This document shows positions 12,130-22,844 of a stretch of 64,000 nt of DNA, one piece after another. Source of the DNA: Neopestalotiopsis rosae (Eukaryota > Ascomycota > Sordariomycetes > Amphisphaeriales > Sporocadaceae). Under the pieces are notes generated by a model. The model did not search any database. It saw only the letters and a list, made by a program, of their open reading frames with translations, and was not told where the DNA came from. Every line of letters starts with the position of its first letter. Position 1 is the first letter of the stretch. The stretch is from contig JALGAS010000002.1 in the NCBI GenBank assembly GCA_023078685.1, positions 4,836,001 to 4,900,000 of the forward strand, in the 5' to 3' direction. The position numbers and the translations under genes are program-made.

Positions 12130-12350
12130 AGAGCCGGTGGCCATTGTAGGCTTCGCCTGCCGACCCCCAGGTAGAAGTCATACTCCTTCAAAATTAGGGA
12201 TATTCCTGGAAGCAGGCGGCGTGGCTCCTAAAGAGGTGCCGAACTCGCGCTTCAACATCCGCGGTCACTATGATGGCTCTGGGAGGCCAGGAACGATGCG
12301 ACCGCCGGGTGGCATGTTCCTTGACGGCATTTTCACGTTCAAGAGCAATA
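12130..12350 (+). pseudogene. Relic of a polyketide synthase ketosynthase N-terminus
   Basis: The frame at 12130-12350 reads EPVAIVGFACRPPGRSHTPS, then a degraded W-F-L-E-A-G-G block, then VPNSRFNIRGHYDGSGRPGT and MRPPGGMFLDG. This is the first ~75 residues of a reducing-PKS ketosynthase (usual order: PVAIVGxxCRLPG, SRFN, HY.D...PG, GGxFL). After MFLDG the homology stops: the expected DP..FDA.FF and active-site Cys are absent, and stops follow in all frames. No start codon or upstream exon is seen. It differs from the intact PKS in this window (FACR versus MACR, and the RPGTMRPPGGMFL segment), so it comes from a second synthase rather than a broken copy of the same gene. Confidence 0.8.
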
Positions 12351-12711
12351 CGAGTCAAGGGCATACACTACATTTATTTCGGCCGACCTTGAGGGAGTAC
12401 GCCTCGGCATCGCAACGCCGGCGGACTACGACCTGGTCATCTTCAAAGTCGCTGGAAGTAGGGACCAATTCACAGTGGACGCAGTATTGCCAATCTAAGA
12501 ACGCTTTTGAGGGACAGACGATGAATTCCAAGCAAACTTGACGGCAAACTTTATGCTCATCTCCGGGGCTGGAATCCCTGCCGGCGGGTCGTATCTCAAG
12601 GCAAGGAAAATTATATACTACCGACTATCCTTACTATCTGCGCGAAGTATATTCTCAATTGGAAGCATTCCAAGGCGTTATGGATCCTATTAGAGATGAG
12701 TATACTTTTGC
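12351..12711. other. Degraded sequence between KS relic and MFS transporter 1
   Basis: No intact gene. A short plus-strand frame around 12410-12498 (reading GIATPADYDLVIFKVAGSRD before a stop) looks like another coding remnant, which I cannot assign. The end nearest 12711 is the 3' region of the transporter. Confidence 0.35.
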
Positions 12712-14379
12712 TTAAACGCCATCCTTACGTCGTCGTATGCCTTGAAAATGGCCTTTATGATGAAAGCCCTCCTGAATCTCGTCCAGGCTACGTCCTCTCG
12801 TCTCTGGCATATACAACCAGCAGACTACCGCGGTCAAGGCCAAACATCCTCCAAATAAGATATAGGCGCCATATGACGTGGCGGCTAGCATGATAGGCAC
12901 GATTAGGGCAACAAGGAAGTTGCTCAGGCTGTAGCTGACATAAGCCATGCCCGTGGCTGTGGCCCGCGTCCGCTTGGGCTGGATCTCGGCGGCAAAGACT
13001 TTGACGTGGATGGCCCAACTGATGCAGAATATCACAATGTAAATATAAATGGCCACAATTACGATCCAGCGCCCCGCCCCGGCATTTTCGTGCACCGTGT
13101 CGCCAGCGTATAGGCCGCCGATCAGGAACATGAGCACTGCCATGGCGGCGCCGCCAAGGATTAGGCTTGGCCGCCTGCCCCAGCTGTCAGCCCAGATGGT
13201 TGCCGGGATAGTCACTGCGAAGATGACGATGCCCGAGACGCCGGAGGCGAGGAAAGAGGCTTGGTTGGAAGCCAGACCCGCTTGACGAAAGACGAGCGGT
13301 GCGTACTGCAAGATTGGGTTACGACGAATTAGTGCGGCCCAGCAAATTGAGATGCAAAAGCTTGCGTTGGCAAGCAGCACTTACGAACAGAACACCGTCA
13401 ATGCCGCTTAATTGAACCATGCACATCAGGAAAAGGGCTGATAGGAGCTGTGGTCGGGTACCTGGATCGGACAGGGCTTCAATGATGGTCACTTGTTTCG
13501 ACTTCTCGGGCGGAGACCTTGCACCGCTAGTGGCTTTGGAGGTTGCGCTCTCGTCGGTGGTCAACTCTCCCGTCTTCTCATTATCAACATCCGAGGTCGA
13601 CTCTGTGGCCGAAGCCTCGATCTTCTCCCGGTCCGCCGGGGGAATCCCCAACCTGTCCCAGACAGGTGCAGTTTCGTCGCTGCGGCCCCGTAGTGTGAGC
13701 CACCGTGGAGATTCTGGGAGCACGAGCATTCCCATAATGGTGAAAAGGAAGGAATACGCAGAGAGTAAAATCAGAGGCAGACGCCACGATAATGTTGAAT
13801 CGATATTGGTCGTGCCGTAGCACATGAAGTAACCAACCACCAATCCAAATGTGTGTAGCAGCTGCGGAGCGGTAGTGAGAGTTGCTCGGTGCTGCGGAGC
13901 GGATATCTCCGTGATATAGCTATCAAGCGAGCACGTGTCAGTCTTTGCTGATTCTTGTGAGGAAACTTGGAACTGAGGGCTTGCTCGTACACAATCATGG
14001 GTCCAACATAAAGGCCCTCGCCGATGCCCTCGATTACGCGCCCAACAATGAACATGGCGAGGTTGATGGACCCGGCCTGCAAGGCGGCACCGATCGCGAA
14101 TATGACAGTTCCGACGGCGATGCCGCGCACGCGGCCAATGGCGTCGGCGAGTCTACCGGCGACCAGCGATGAAAAGGCAGCGGCCAAGATGAGGGAAGAT
14201 ACGATGAGACCCTGGACGGTGGGATGAGAGCTGCCGCCGATAGTTTGCTTGAAGTGATCCATGACGAGGATTGGACCGATGATACTCGTCTCAATGCCAA
14301 AGGAGAAGCCGCTTAAGGCGCAGAGCATGCTGGAGACAACATAGCCTGGGGGCCGTTGAAGAACTCTCGAGAGACCCAT
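12712..14379 (-). CDS. MFS transporter 1 (sugar-porter type)
   Basis: A 12-helix major facilitator of the sugar-porter type, 505 residues from exons 13991-14379, 13385-13919 and 12712-13305. Intron 1 (donor GTACGA, acceptor TGATAG) restores the block MIVYITEISAPQHRATL, and intron 2 (GTAAGT...TTGCAG) joins GVLF to YAPLVF. Visible family marks are GRLADAIGR (loop 2-3), GRVIEGIGEGL, PESPRWL, SGIDGVLFYAPLVF and PETRGRSLDEI. The central loop is Ser/Thr/Glu-rich. It is a close paralogue of the transporter at 36791-38437 but lacks that protein's ~45-residue N-terminal extension; the ATG at 14379 immediately precedes GLSRVLQRPPGY. It is divergent from the P450 gene. Substrate unknown; export of cluster product is an inference. 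Confidence 0.88.
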
Positions 14380-15446
14380 GGTGGTTGTCAACTGAGGACG
14401 ATATTCCTGATGATGATGCTAGAGCAGGAAGTGGCGCGGAAGTTTCGAAGAGTGGCAGCACAAGGCAGAACAGGTTGCAAAGACTGATGAGCGCACGCGA
14501 GTTGAAGTGGAATGATCCAAGCAAATGGTGGGCAGAAGGTGTGTTTGTCGGAGGACCTTGCAAGAAGGAAGGAGTTTCGTCTTTTGACAAACGACATGTC
14601 GATCATCACGGAAAAAGTATTCTCATGGAGGCTGGAAAGCAGTGAACGAGGTGAATCGGGAACTTGGCGTTGGATAACATTTGATGAATGTGCTTTTTGT
14701 TTGTATCCTGGAGCTGGTTGGTCCAATTGACCGATCTCTACCCGTCTGGAAGCCCGTCCAGCACCCACTGGCATTGAGGTGCCTTTTGACTCGTAAATAC
14801 TTCCGAATGCGGTTGAGGGTGGGTCTCTCCCCAGATCCCTCACGTCGTATCTACTACCGGATTCGGAAATTCATACGCGGACTTCTTGCTTCGACCGCTC
14901 GGATCAATACTCTCACCCACTTATACAACCACACACATGCTATTACATGTTTGAGTGCACGTTAGCAGTTGCAGAGAACTTACGTCGCTTCAGGCATACC
15001 ATGAATGAACCATGGCAGCTCAAACCCCGCCTTCCCTTTCCCCTCCTCAACATCGTGCACTCATCTGCCATGCCATACCATCAGAACGGCAACTCCCTGA
15101 TCGACAGACATCTGAGAGATTCGCGGGGCCAATTCACCTAATAGGAGAATTTATCTCGATACGAGGCTAGCATGAAGTCCTCAGCTTCGGGATACACGAG
15201 TGGCAGCCATGACTTGACGAAGGGCCGGGTCCAGCGGAACACATCAGCCTGGGCGAGGGCGCAACGATGACGCGAATCCGACTATATAGGTGTACGCCTG
15301 ACCACATATTGAGTTGAAGTTATGGGAAATCATCTCAACGTTGAGACTGCTCGTTACCATTTCATCAATGCTATATGGCCCTATAAGCCCTCCCTTACAC
15401 ACGACTCCTCGCAATCCACCGCTTCACAACATTTGCTGATATAATC
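14380..15446. promoter_or_regulatory. Divergent promoter region, MFS transporter 1 / P450
   Basis: A 1.07 kb region between the minus-strand transporter and the plus-strand P450. A TATATA sequence at 15283-15288 is about 160 bases before the P450 ATG. No convincing coding sequence. Confidence 0.5.
15283..15288 (+). promoter_or_regulatory. Candidate TATA box of the P450 gene
   Basis: CTATATAGG lies 159 bases before the ATG at 15447, a plausible distance for a fungal core promoter with a leader of about 100 bases. Confidence 0.4.
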
Positions 15447-17101
15447 ATGCTGAACGCGATCGGTTTGTCACTGCTTGGCGTTGCTGTCCTTGCCATAGCA
15501 TGGCCTATCATCGACTACTTGAGAGATGCCCGCGGTCTCCGCAAATACCCGCAACAGAACCTCCTGTCCGGCATCACCGCCCTAGCCTACAATTGGGAAC
15601 TGTGGCGACCACACAAGACTTTGCGCACCCGGCGCCTCTACGAAGCCCACCAGAAGAAGGGTCCGATCATCCGTGTCACTCCGGATTGGATCTCCTTTGG
15701 CACCGCCGCCGCCGTCAAAGACATCTACGGCCACAAGTCCCCTCTGATGAAGAATGAGGTGTACGCTGCTCTGCAAGGAGAGGGACAGCACCTCGCCAAC
15801 ATCACGAGCAAGACAGTGCACTCTGCGCGTCGACATCTGGTCGCCGCCTCTTATGCACCCAAGAACATAGCGATATGGGAACCCAAGATCACTGACCTGG
15901 CTAGGATCCTGGTCAACAACATGGACAAGTTGTGCACTTTGCCGCTCAAGAAGGGCCAACTCCCGGCAAAAGAAGACCTGAGGTTCGACGGAAGCTTGTG
16001 GGGCCTCATCTTTGGCTTCGAGGGAGTTTGTAAGATTGGCCTGAGCGCCGATCTAGGCTTCATCCAGCAGGGTTCTGACGCCTTCAAGCTGCGCAAGCCC
16101 GATGGCTCTACCAAGGAGATCAATGCCATGGACAGTCTACACGGCTACTATGGTCCTGTGGCCACGTTGGTCTGGGACACCAATCACTTCAACATCCTCC
16201 GACCCATTGCCAGCGCCCTTTCGAAGTGGTACGCCAGGGGCTGGGAACACGGAAAGGATTGGCGCCTGTTTCTGACCCAGCTGGTTCTAGACCGCCAAAC
16301 ACGGTTTGATGCCGGAGAGTATCTGGACGACCTCTTCCAGCCTATGCTCGAGGATAAAAGAACAGGTGAACGCCCTGATGTCAACCAGACGGATCGAATT
16401 GCCGAAATGGATCAAATGTGTGAGTATTCCCGAGAGAAGCACATGTACGATTCGGCACTGATATTCAGGCCATAGTTAATGGCGCCGTGGATGGAACTGG
16501 CAGCTCCATGGTGAACACGCTTTATTATATTGTCAAGCATCCCGAGGCATACAGACGTGTGTGCGCAGAAATCGACGACGCCCTGAGTCCCGACGACGTC
16601 ATTGCCCCCTGGGACAAGGTGAAGATGCTCCCTTTCCTAAAGGCTTGCATTGACGAGGCTGGGCGTCTCGCCCCCGGTGTTGCCGGCGACCTCCCACGCA
16701 AAACTCCTCCCGGCAAGGACTACATGGTCGCCGGCGTGAGGGTGTCCGGAGACACCAACGTAAGCATTTCAGCTTATACCGCCCAGCGCGATCCCGATAT
16801 CTTCCCGGATCCCGAGGCTTTCAAGCCAGAGAGGTGGTTGGTCAAGGGAGACGGGCAGCTGAACAGAATGCTGGACGTTTACCTAGTGTTCACTATGGGC
16901 GCCCGAATGTGCATGGGGAAGAGCGTCACGGTCTTGATGCAGTCTGTATATCTGGCCACCCTGCTGCACAGGTACAACTTTGCACTGGAGAATCCGGATT
17001 GGGTTCTGGAGAAGGTGGAGTACTTCAATCAATGGCCCAAGGCGATGCCGATGAAGATCTGGAGACGGGATTTGCAAGAAGCCACGGGTGTGTCAAACTA
17101 A
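15447..17101 (+). CDS. Cytochrome P450 monooxygenase
   Basis: Microsomal haem-thiolate monooxygenase, 532 residues from exons 15447-16419 and 16476-17101 (donor GTGAGT; acceptor CATAG, chosen because the nearby TTCAG gives a stop). The N-terminus carries one membrane anchor (IGLSLLGVAVLAIAWPII). The I-helix reads NGAVDGTGSSM, the ExxR motif is E385-A-G-R388, PERWL follows, and the haem-binding loop is FTMGARMCMG with Cys470 as thiolate ligand. All core motifs are intact, so it should be active. It belongs to the fungal E-class; I cannot place the CYP family. Divergent from MFS transporter 1 and convergent with regulator 1, inside the biosynthetic block, so it most likely oxidises the polyketide. 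Confidence 0.93.
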
Positions 17102-17470
17102 ATACCCTGCTTATGTGGATGGTTCTGACAGCTCTTGCAGCACCTGCACTCGGTTGCGAGTTTTGAGGCCACACCGCACCTCAAGGTCACCTAGTAAAGT
17201 CCATATTCTGGTTTTCCTGCCGAGACCATTGATGTGTTTGGCGGCTAGTCAGACGGTTTAGAGGACTTTCTCAATTTTGGATGATGACGATGATGATGAT
17301 GACTGATATGTGCCAGGAGGACTCACCAAAGAAGAGAGGATGGAGAGAGAAGGCACGCACGCTGGGAGGTATTTCCGACAAAGCGATATTGACAATCTCA
17401 GATGCATGGTATTGCGCCTAGGAGATGGTGTTAGACAATGTAGCAGGAGTGTATCTGGCCAATTTCATGG
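17102..17470. other. Convergent 3' interval with GAT microsatellite
   Basis: 3' regions of the P450 and regulator 1. It contains an imperfect GAT/ATG trinucleotide run at about 17281-17302. No gene. Confidence 0.45.
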
Positions 17471-19028
17471 TCAACTTGCTGTTTGGGAATCGCTTAGAAA
17501 CGTTTGAGGCAATACTTCTGCGCATAACAATATATGAAGCAGATGATACCACATCATGGCGGCGGCTTCGATAGTGGTCTGTGTCAGTCACATACCCTCT
17601 CAATGTATGGATTCGCCGTAGGTCCACTCACCCGCGGTGGGTACAGCAAAGTATGTTTTCCTGAATCCGAAATCATCGGCATGGCCATATTTCACACCCT
17701 GAAATGAGCTAGGCAAGTTTTCAAACCAGGTTGCAGCCTCACGTTTGATGATATCAAGCTCGTCAGCCAGCGAAGGATTTGGAGAAGACGTATATTTTAG
17801 ATCAGTGGCCCTGGCGGCGAGCCAGATGATCTGGTTTCCCAACATGTCCTCGTCCGTTTCGCCGGCACGCCACTCACAGTTCCACTCCTTGGGACTAAAC
17901 TGCAGGGGTGTCTCATTCTCCAAGGCAATGGTAAGTTCATGGCGGACGTAGATCCAGAAATTAGCGCGGTCCATTCTTCCACTCTGTGCATCAATCCCTC
18001 GCTCCCGAATCAGTGCCGAGGCACCATGGAGATGGCGCTGGTGCTCATGGCTGTGTGCCTCAAGCATCTCAAAGCTTGAGAGCAGCAAGTTGGCCGTCAG
18101 GGCATCATCACGGGCCGTGTCGGGACTATTGTTCAGATGCTGAATCAGAGAGCGGAGAGCATCACCATAGTAGTGAGTAGCAGGTGCCGACCAAATTTCG
18201 CCCGAGGAGTGGATAAGACTGAGCTGTTTGGCCGTAAAAGCGCATACGCATTTTGTGAGAAGTGGCGATGCGAGACAGCGGCGCGGCACTTCAAGTTGGT
18301 ATGATCGAGAATGGTCGAAGACGTCCATCCATGTGGCCACCCCCGTCGTGTAAACAGATAGTAAGTGGGCAACTTCCGACTTGATTGAATGAAGGCCTGA
18401 TTTGAGGCCTGTAGGAGGCGAAACAGTAGAGGAAGGGGATGCAGAAGAGATGGGCGAGGCTGTAATGGAAGCACTAGGCTGATTGCTCAAAGAAGAGGCA
18501 CTGAGTATTGAGCTGGTCCTTGTGCGCATCGTACTGATCGTCGTCTCTGCTGTGGCTGCTGTCGCCGCCGACCCCCTCTCTGTGTCGTCTGAGGAAGCGC
18601 CTTGTGGAATGTTCGAGGTCGTAGGGCACCATGTTGAACGGACAATAAACTCGAACGGCCGACACTCGAGACGGAGACGCTCGCAATTGCTGCACACTGG
18701 CTTTCTCTCATCGCAAACGGAATGCCGCGCCTTGCAGGTATAACTGATGTGTGCCGAGGCAATGTTAAACTTCTGCACTATCCTAGATAAGCTTTGAGGT
18801 GCGACGGTAGGTACTTACCAGCCTTAGCAACCCAAGCAGACGTATCAGCATCGAACATGTGCTGCACCCACGTTGAAATTGCTGAAAGATCGAGTGGGGC
18901 CTGGAGATCACTTGGTCCCGCACAAGTCTGGACTCACCTGTCTTCCTGCGCGGGCCTGACCGGCGTTTTTGCTTCGCAGTCCCCGATACATTCTCATCCT
19001 GCTCCGATAGAGCATTGAGTTGGTCCAT
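17471..19028 (-). CDS. Zn2Cys6 transcription factor 1 (with a 4-nt micro-exon)
   Basis: Nuclear Gal4-type regulator, probably cluster-specific. Exon 1 (18938-19028) starts MDQLNALSEQDENVSG and ends RRSGPRRKT plus one base. Exon 3 begins at 18743 with the second zinc-ligand Cys and continues KARHSVCDERKPVCSNC. The two join in frame only through a micro-exon GCTG at 18819-18822, flanked by CTAAG and GTAAGT, giving KTGCYTCKARH, the canonical first half of the zinc cluster. A Ser/Thr-rich linker and a Fungal_trans_2-like region (LLLSSFEMLEAHSHEHQRHL) follow. The 3' end is uncertain. The conserved helix AAAMMWYHLLHILL (17471-17578) is in frame only with a weak GTACCC donor at 17644; the strong GTGAGT donor puts it out of frame. 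Predicted length about 433 residues. Confidence 0.78.
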
Positions 19029-20229
19029 CAGTTCAAGAAAGAGATCCTCAGTGCTTCTGGTGTTGAATCAGCGCTGGTAGTCGCGGTCTATTGTTCGCTC
19101 ACAAGTTCTCCCAGTCCGGCAGGTTTGTGCAGATGTGGACGGTCGAACTGACCAATATATCTGTAGCGCGGACAATCGGTAGTAACCCCAGAGGTGAAGG
19201 TAGGTAGGAGGGGGGTGAGGTTTGTTGATCAGGATGTAACAACGGAGCAGAATTACTGAGAATTGGCTCCGTAATTACTTAGGTTGGTTGGCTTGTTGTC
19301 ATCGTCGTCGTTGTCGCCGTCGTTATCGCCGTCCAAGGTAAGCTGTCACTTGTGACACGCATTTGACGGATGTAATGTGACGGATCGGCGAAGCACGGTG
19401 GAAGAGCGGTACCTTATTAGTGGCGGGGCACGTTGTGGCGGGGGGACCCACCGCAAACCTGGGGGTGAACGGCCGTTCCCCGCCATCTGATTGCAAGCTG
19501 CAGAGTCTACTCAGCTGACGTCACGACATCCGAGGTAGGGGTTGAGGGATTTCAAAATTATGTGAAGGAGAGATAAAGATCCGAGAAGACAACAGAGCTC
19601 AGAGTTCTGAAATTGGTATCAGTGTGTAGATAAACAGAGTCCGAAAGTAAGGTCGAAATCGTGGTCTCTGCATAAACAGGGCACAGGGGTCTCACAAGTA
19701 TCAAGTTTCTGGCTTCAGCGGGTCGACTACTTAGTACACAGTAAGGTCTGCAACCCTGATAACGGGACGGGCCTTGTAAAGCCCTACCGGAGGCACTTGC
19801 GAACATCACTTGCGAACATCGCCATGATACCCCCCACTATGGGCTCTCGTGCTATTGGTCAATAGTATAAAAAGATAAAACCGTGGTCTGGAAGAGACTA
19901 GGTTAGGTAGATTAGCAAGTCAGCTCTCCAGCTTAGGTACTTTGTGACCACATGATCGACCCCCTACATTCGGCAAATTCCAACAAAGGCATCAGTACCG
20001 TGACAATAGCCGCTGAGCTGCCAAGCTTGGCTGATCAGTGAACTTGCATATATACGATTTAGTGCTATGCGCGAAGTCTGCTTGCACAAGGACGTGTAGG
20101 ATGGAAGGATTCAATACCATGTTAGAAGAGTACTGGATCAATTGGCCAGACATCACGTACGTTACAGTATCAGCAAAGAAACCTCGTCGACTGGTAGCGG
20201 ATCTATCCGCACAGGTTCGTGTGCTTGGC
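19029..20229. other. Intergenic between regulator 1 and epoxide hydrolase
   Basis: Promoter of regulator 1 next to 19028, then sequence with no gene. It includes a GTC/GCC-rich run near 19295-19335 (TCGTCGTCGTTGTCGCCGTC) and an AACGGCCGTT palindrome near 19470, a CGG-containing site of the sort bound by Zn2Cys6 proteins. Confidence 0.45.
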
Positions 20230-21477
20230 TCATTGAGCTACGCCCAGCTCCCCTACGAAGCTCTGAAGGAGTTCCTGCAATTCTCCCGGGCGTTCTAGTG
20301 GAATCCAGTGGCCGCAGTTCTGTACCATTTCGATTCGTGCTTGCTTTGCCCACTTCAATGTCTGCTGGCTTTGCATGTCCGCCCGCGTCACAAAGTCTAG
20401 CTCGCTGCCCACGTACAGAGTGGGTACCTTGCAGAGCCTGTCTTCTTCAGCAATTTCCTGCTCGTCGGGAAGGTTGACACCTCTCATAGCCGCCTTATAC
20501 CAGTTCAACGGCCCATGATATCCTTTCATCCCTATAATCCTGTCGCGCGTTGTGTACTCTGCCAAGCTGTACCAGGATGGGAGCGGGTTGAGCTGACCTG
20601 ATTCCACATAGTCTTGTGCCTTGCCGAGGGGTGCGAAGTGGACCTTCCAATTCTCAGGATTGCTGGGGTAAATCAAGCTGAAGACCGAAGCAGGCTTTAC
20701 AATATGTCCACGAATCAGCACAACAAGAATTCAGACCTTGGCATGAATACTCGGGATTTCCTTACATTTTTATCACAGCTCTTCGCCGCGCCTTCAGAGT
20801 TGTGCCAGGGCCAATATCCATACGTCTCATAACCAAACAGCTGCTTGGTCAACGTGAGTAGCCCATCTGTTGTTGTTTTTTTGCAAAGTCAGCAAACATC
20901 ATTCCGTCCGCCCGACTAGCTTCCGAAGATTCATCTCACCAATGTCCCAGACAAGCTTAGGCTCAACGTAGCCTACAGAAACGAAAACGGCCCCGAGTAT
21001 ACGCTCCGGGATGTAGGTGATGAGGCGCGATAGCAGGCCAGAACCCCTACAACATGCATGCCAATCAGCTATTTGCCGTCTTACACGATAATACGAAAGA
21101 GATCAAGGGGAAGAGGAGGTGGGGGAGGAGGAGGAGAATGCGAACCAATCATGAGACACGGCCACGCATCTGGATACTCCTTCTCTTTCCAGAATTTCTT
21201 CCATGTGCTGAGACATGGCCTTCAGGCGATAAGCTTCGACTTCAGCTGGTGCATCAGTGTCACCATAGCCTAACAGATCTGGAACCAGGACGCCAAAGCC
21301 CAAAGCCGGGAGGGATGTGATCTGGTTGCGCCAGTCATAGCTCGAGCTCGGGTAGCCGTGAAGAAAGAGAAATGATGGCTTATCCGGGTCCGACGGAGCG
21401 ACTGCAACATATCCGTAGGTGGTACCATCAGATAGAGTCGCCTTCTTTGCAAGTGCTGGGAACGCGATTGAAGCCAT
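20230..21477 (-). CDS. Soluble epoxide hydrolase (alpha/beta hydrolase fold)
   Basis: Opens epoxides to vicinal diols. Four exons, 21146-21477, 20940-21046, 20766-20866 and 20230-20694, join in phase to 334 residues. The oxyanion motif is HGYP at 40-43. The nucleophile is Asp110 in VAVSHDWGSGL (an Asp elbow, which separates epoxide hydrolases from esterases). The acid is probably Asp280 in GSELDFVTR, and the base is His309 in NCGHWIPLERP. The lid has several Tyr residues (LFGYETYGYWPWHN, LPSWYSLAEY, YHGPLNWYK), two of which would activate the epoxide oxygen. No signal peptide. Intron 1 is strongly pyrimidine-rich on the coding strand. Divergent from regulator 2; in the cluster it could act on an epoxide made by the P450 or FAD enzyme. 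Confidence 0.9.
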
Positions 21478-22844
21478 CGTCAGCTAATTCATGCTTGTAT
21501 TGCTCGAAACTATCGCTATATCGCAAGGGAGCATATTTGTTCCATTTTGCTCGATACATATATCTTGGTGATTCTTGACATAATAACCCGAGACGTATAT
21601 TAACCACAGCTACCGTGTACGTTTTGATAAGGCATTGAGACAGCCCGGCCCGGAGCCGAATTGGGCGATCTTTACGAGTGATCCCGGAAGCAAGCGGCCC
21701 AGGTATTTCTACAACAAGGTCGTGTCTACTTCCAATCAAGGTAATTTTGTCGAGTAATACAGCATGCATGTATGCTGCAATTCTTCTGGTTACCGAGGCA
21801 TGTCTGGCTTCAGCCGCAGATCGGCAATCTGTTTCGACATATTCCAAAAGTTCACTGTTTAAACCATTGACGATATCGAGTACTATTTCATTCCATCTCA
21901 TCTACATACCAAGAAGAGCATGCGTCGACTCCGCGCATATCAATTCAAACCCTATGGATAGCGGCGAGAAGTTATGTAACCTCGAGAAGTAAGCCAATCG
22001 CCCCAAGAACTGATCAAACTGCTTTCGGATTCAACCGGTCAGTACAGAAATAGTTGAATGGCCATTTCAAGGCAACATGGTGATGAAACGCTCAATGACG
22101 AGACCTTACAAGCTTTGGACAAGGTGGGACTACATACGCAGTGTTGAGTGTGCATGACATCCTTCGAAGTCGTTTTCTAATTTCGTTAATTGCATACCTT
22201 CCTTCGAGGTCATTCAACGCCGTTGTGGTTGGTATATTGACCAGCGGCGCCATCTTCCGACGAATATGTATTCGAGTAGCTTTGCATGATGATGATAAAA
22301 TACAACGATCATCCATGTTAAATACCCCATTCGGGCAGTGCTGATTGTAGTATTAGAACTCCGACTATACTCCGGCCTTGTTGCCAAATCGGTCTAGATC
22401 TCATCTCACGTCAGCTGAACCGGATCGCATTCCGACCAATCGCTAAGAGAGGCATTCATGTAGCCGCTGACCCGTTACCAAGTTGATTGGTCGGATTAGA
22501 ACCATTGCATGTTCGCTACAGATGCACGCAACCCTCAAACTACACACCACCACACATCAAGTGGATGGTGTCATTCAGGTCAACGTATGATATTCGAAGG
22601 CTCACCAACCACGACTCGGTGCGGCGCGACTACCTTGGATGTTACGCGACATAATCTGTCAAATGTCATGCAACATTGAGTATTCGCAACACAATTAAGC
22701 ATTTGGGTTTTGTAAGGCGGCGAATGTCAATCCATTTATCGTGTAAGCCATGTTGGCCACCACGGAGTGCTCATGGAATATTAAAGACACCTTCATAGTC
22801 ATAGCTCTTTCGAACATGCTGCACCGTGCAACTTGTACCATAGA
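21478..22844. promoter_or_regulatory. Divergent promoter region, epoxide hydrolase / regulator 2
   Basis: A 1.37 kb intergenic region. It contains a perfect 11-bp inverted repeat at 22431-22441 and 22485-22495 (listed separately). A 157-residue minus-strand frame (21428-21901) resembles nothing known and overlaps the epoxide hydrolase start, so I do not call it. Confidence 0.5.
22431..22495. promoter_or_regulatory. Perfect 11-bp inverted repeat with CCAAT and CGG elements
   Basis: TCCGACCAATC at 22431-22441 is exactly repeated in reverse complement, GATTGGTCGGA, at 22485-22495, with 43 bases between arms. Each arm holds a CCAAT box next to a CGG triplet. It lies 350-414 bases before the ATG of regulator 2. 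Likely a regulator-binding pair; which factor is unknown. Confidence 0.5.

Noticed and set aside
21428..21901. Minus-strand 157-residue frame
   Set aside because: Overlaps the start of the epoxide hydrolase and its promoter; no known family; composition not typical of coding sequence.
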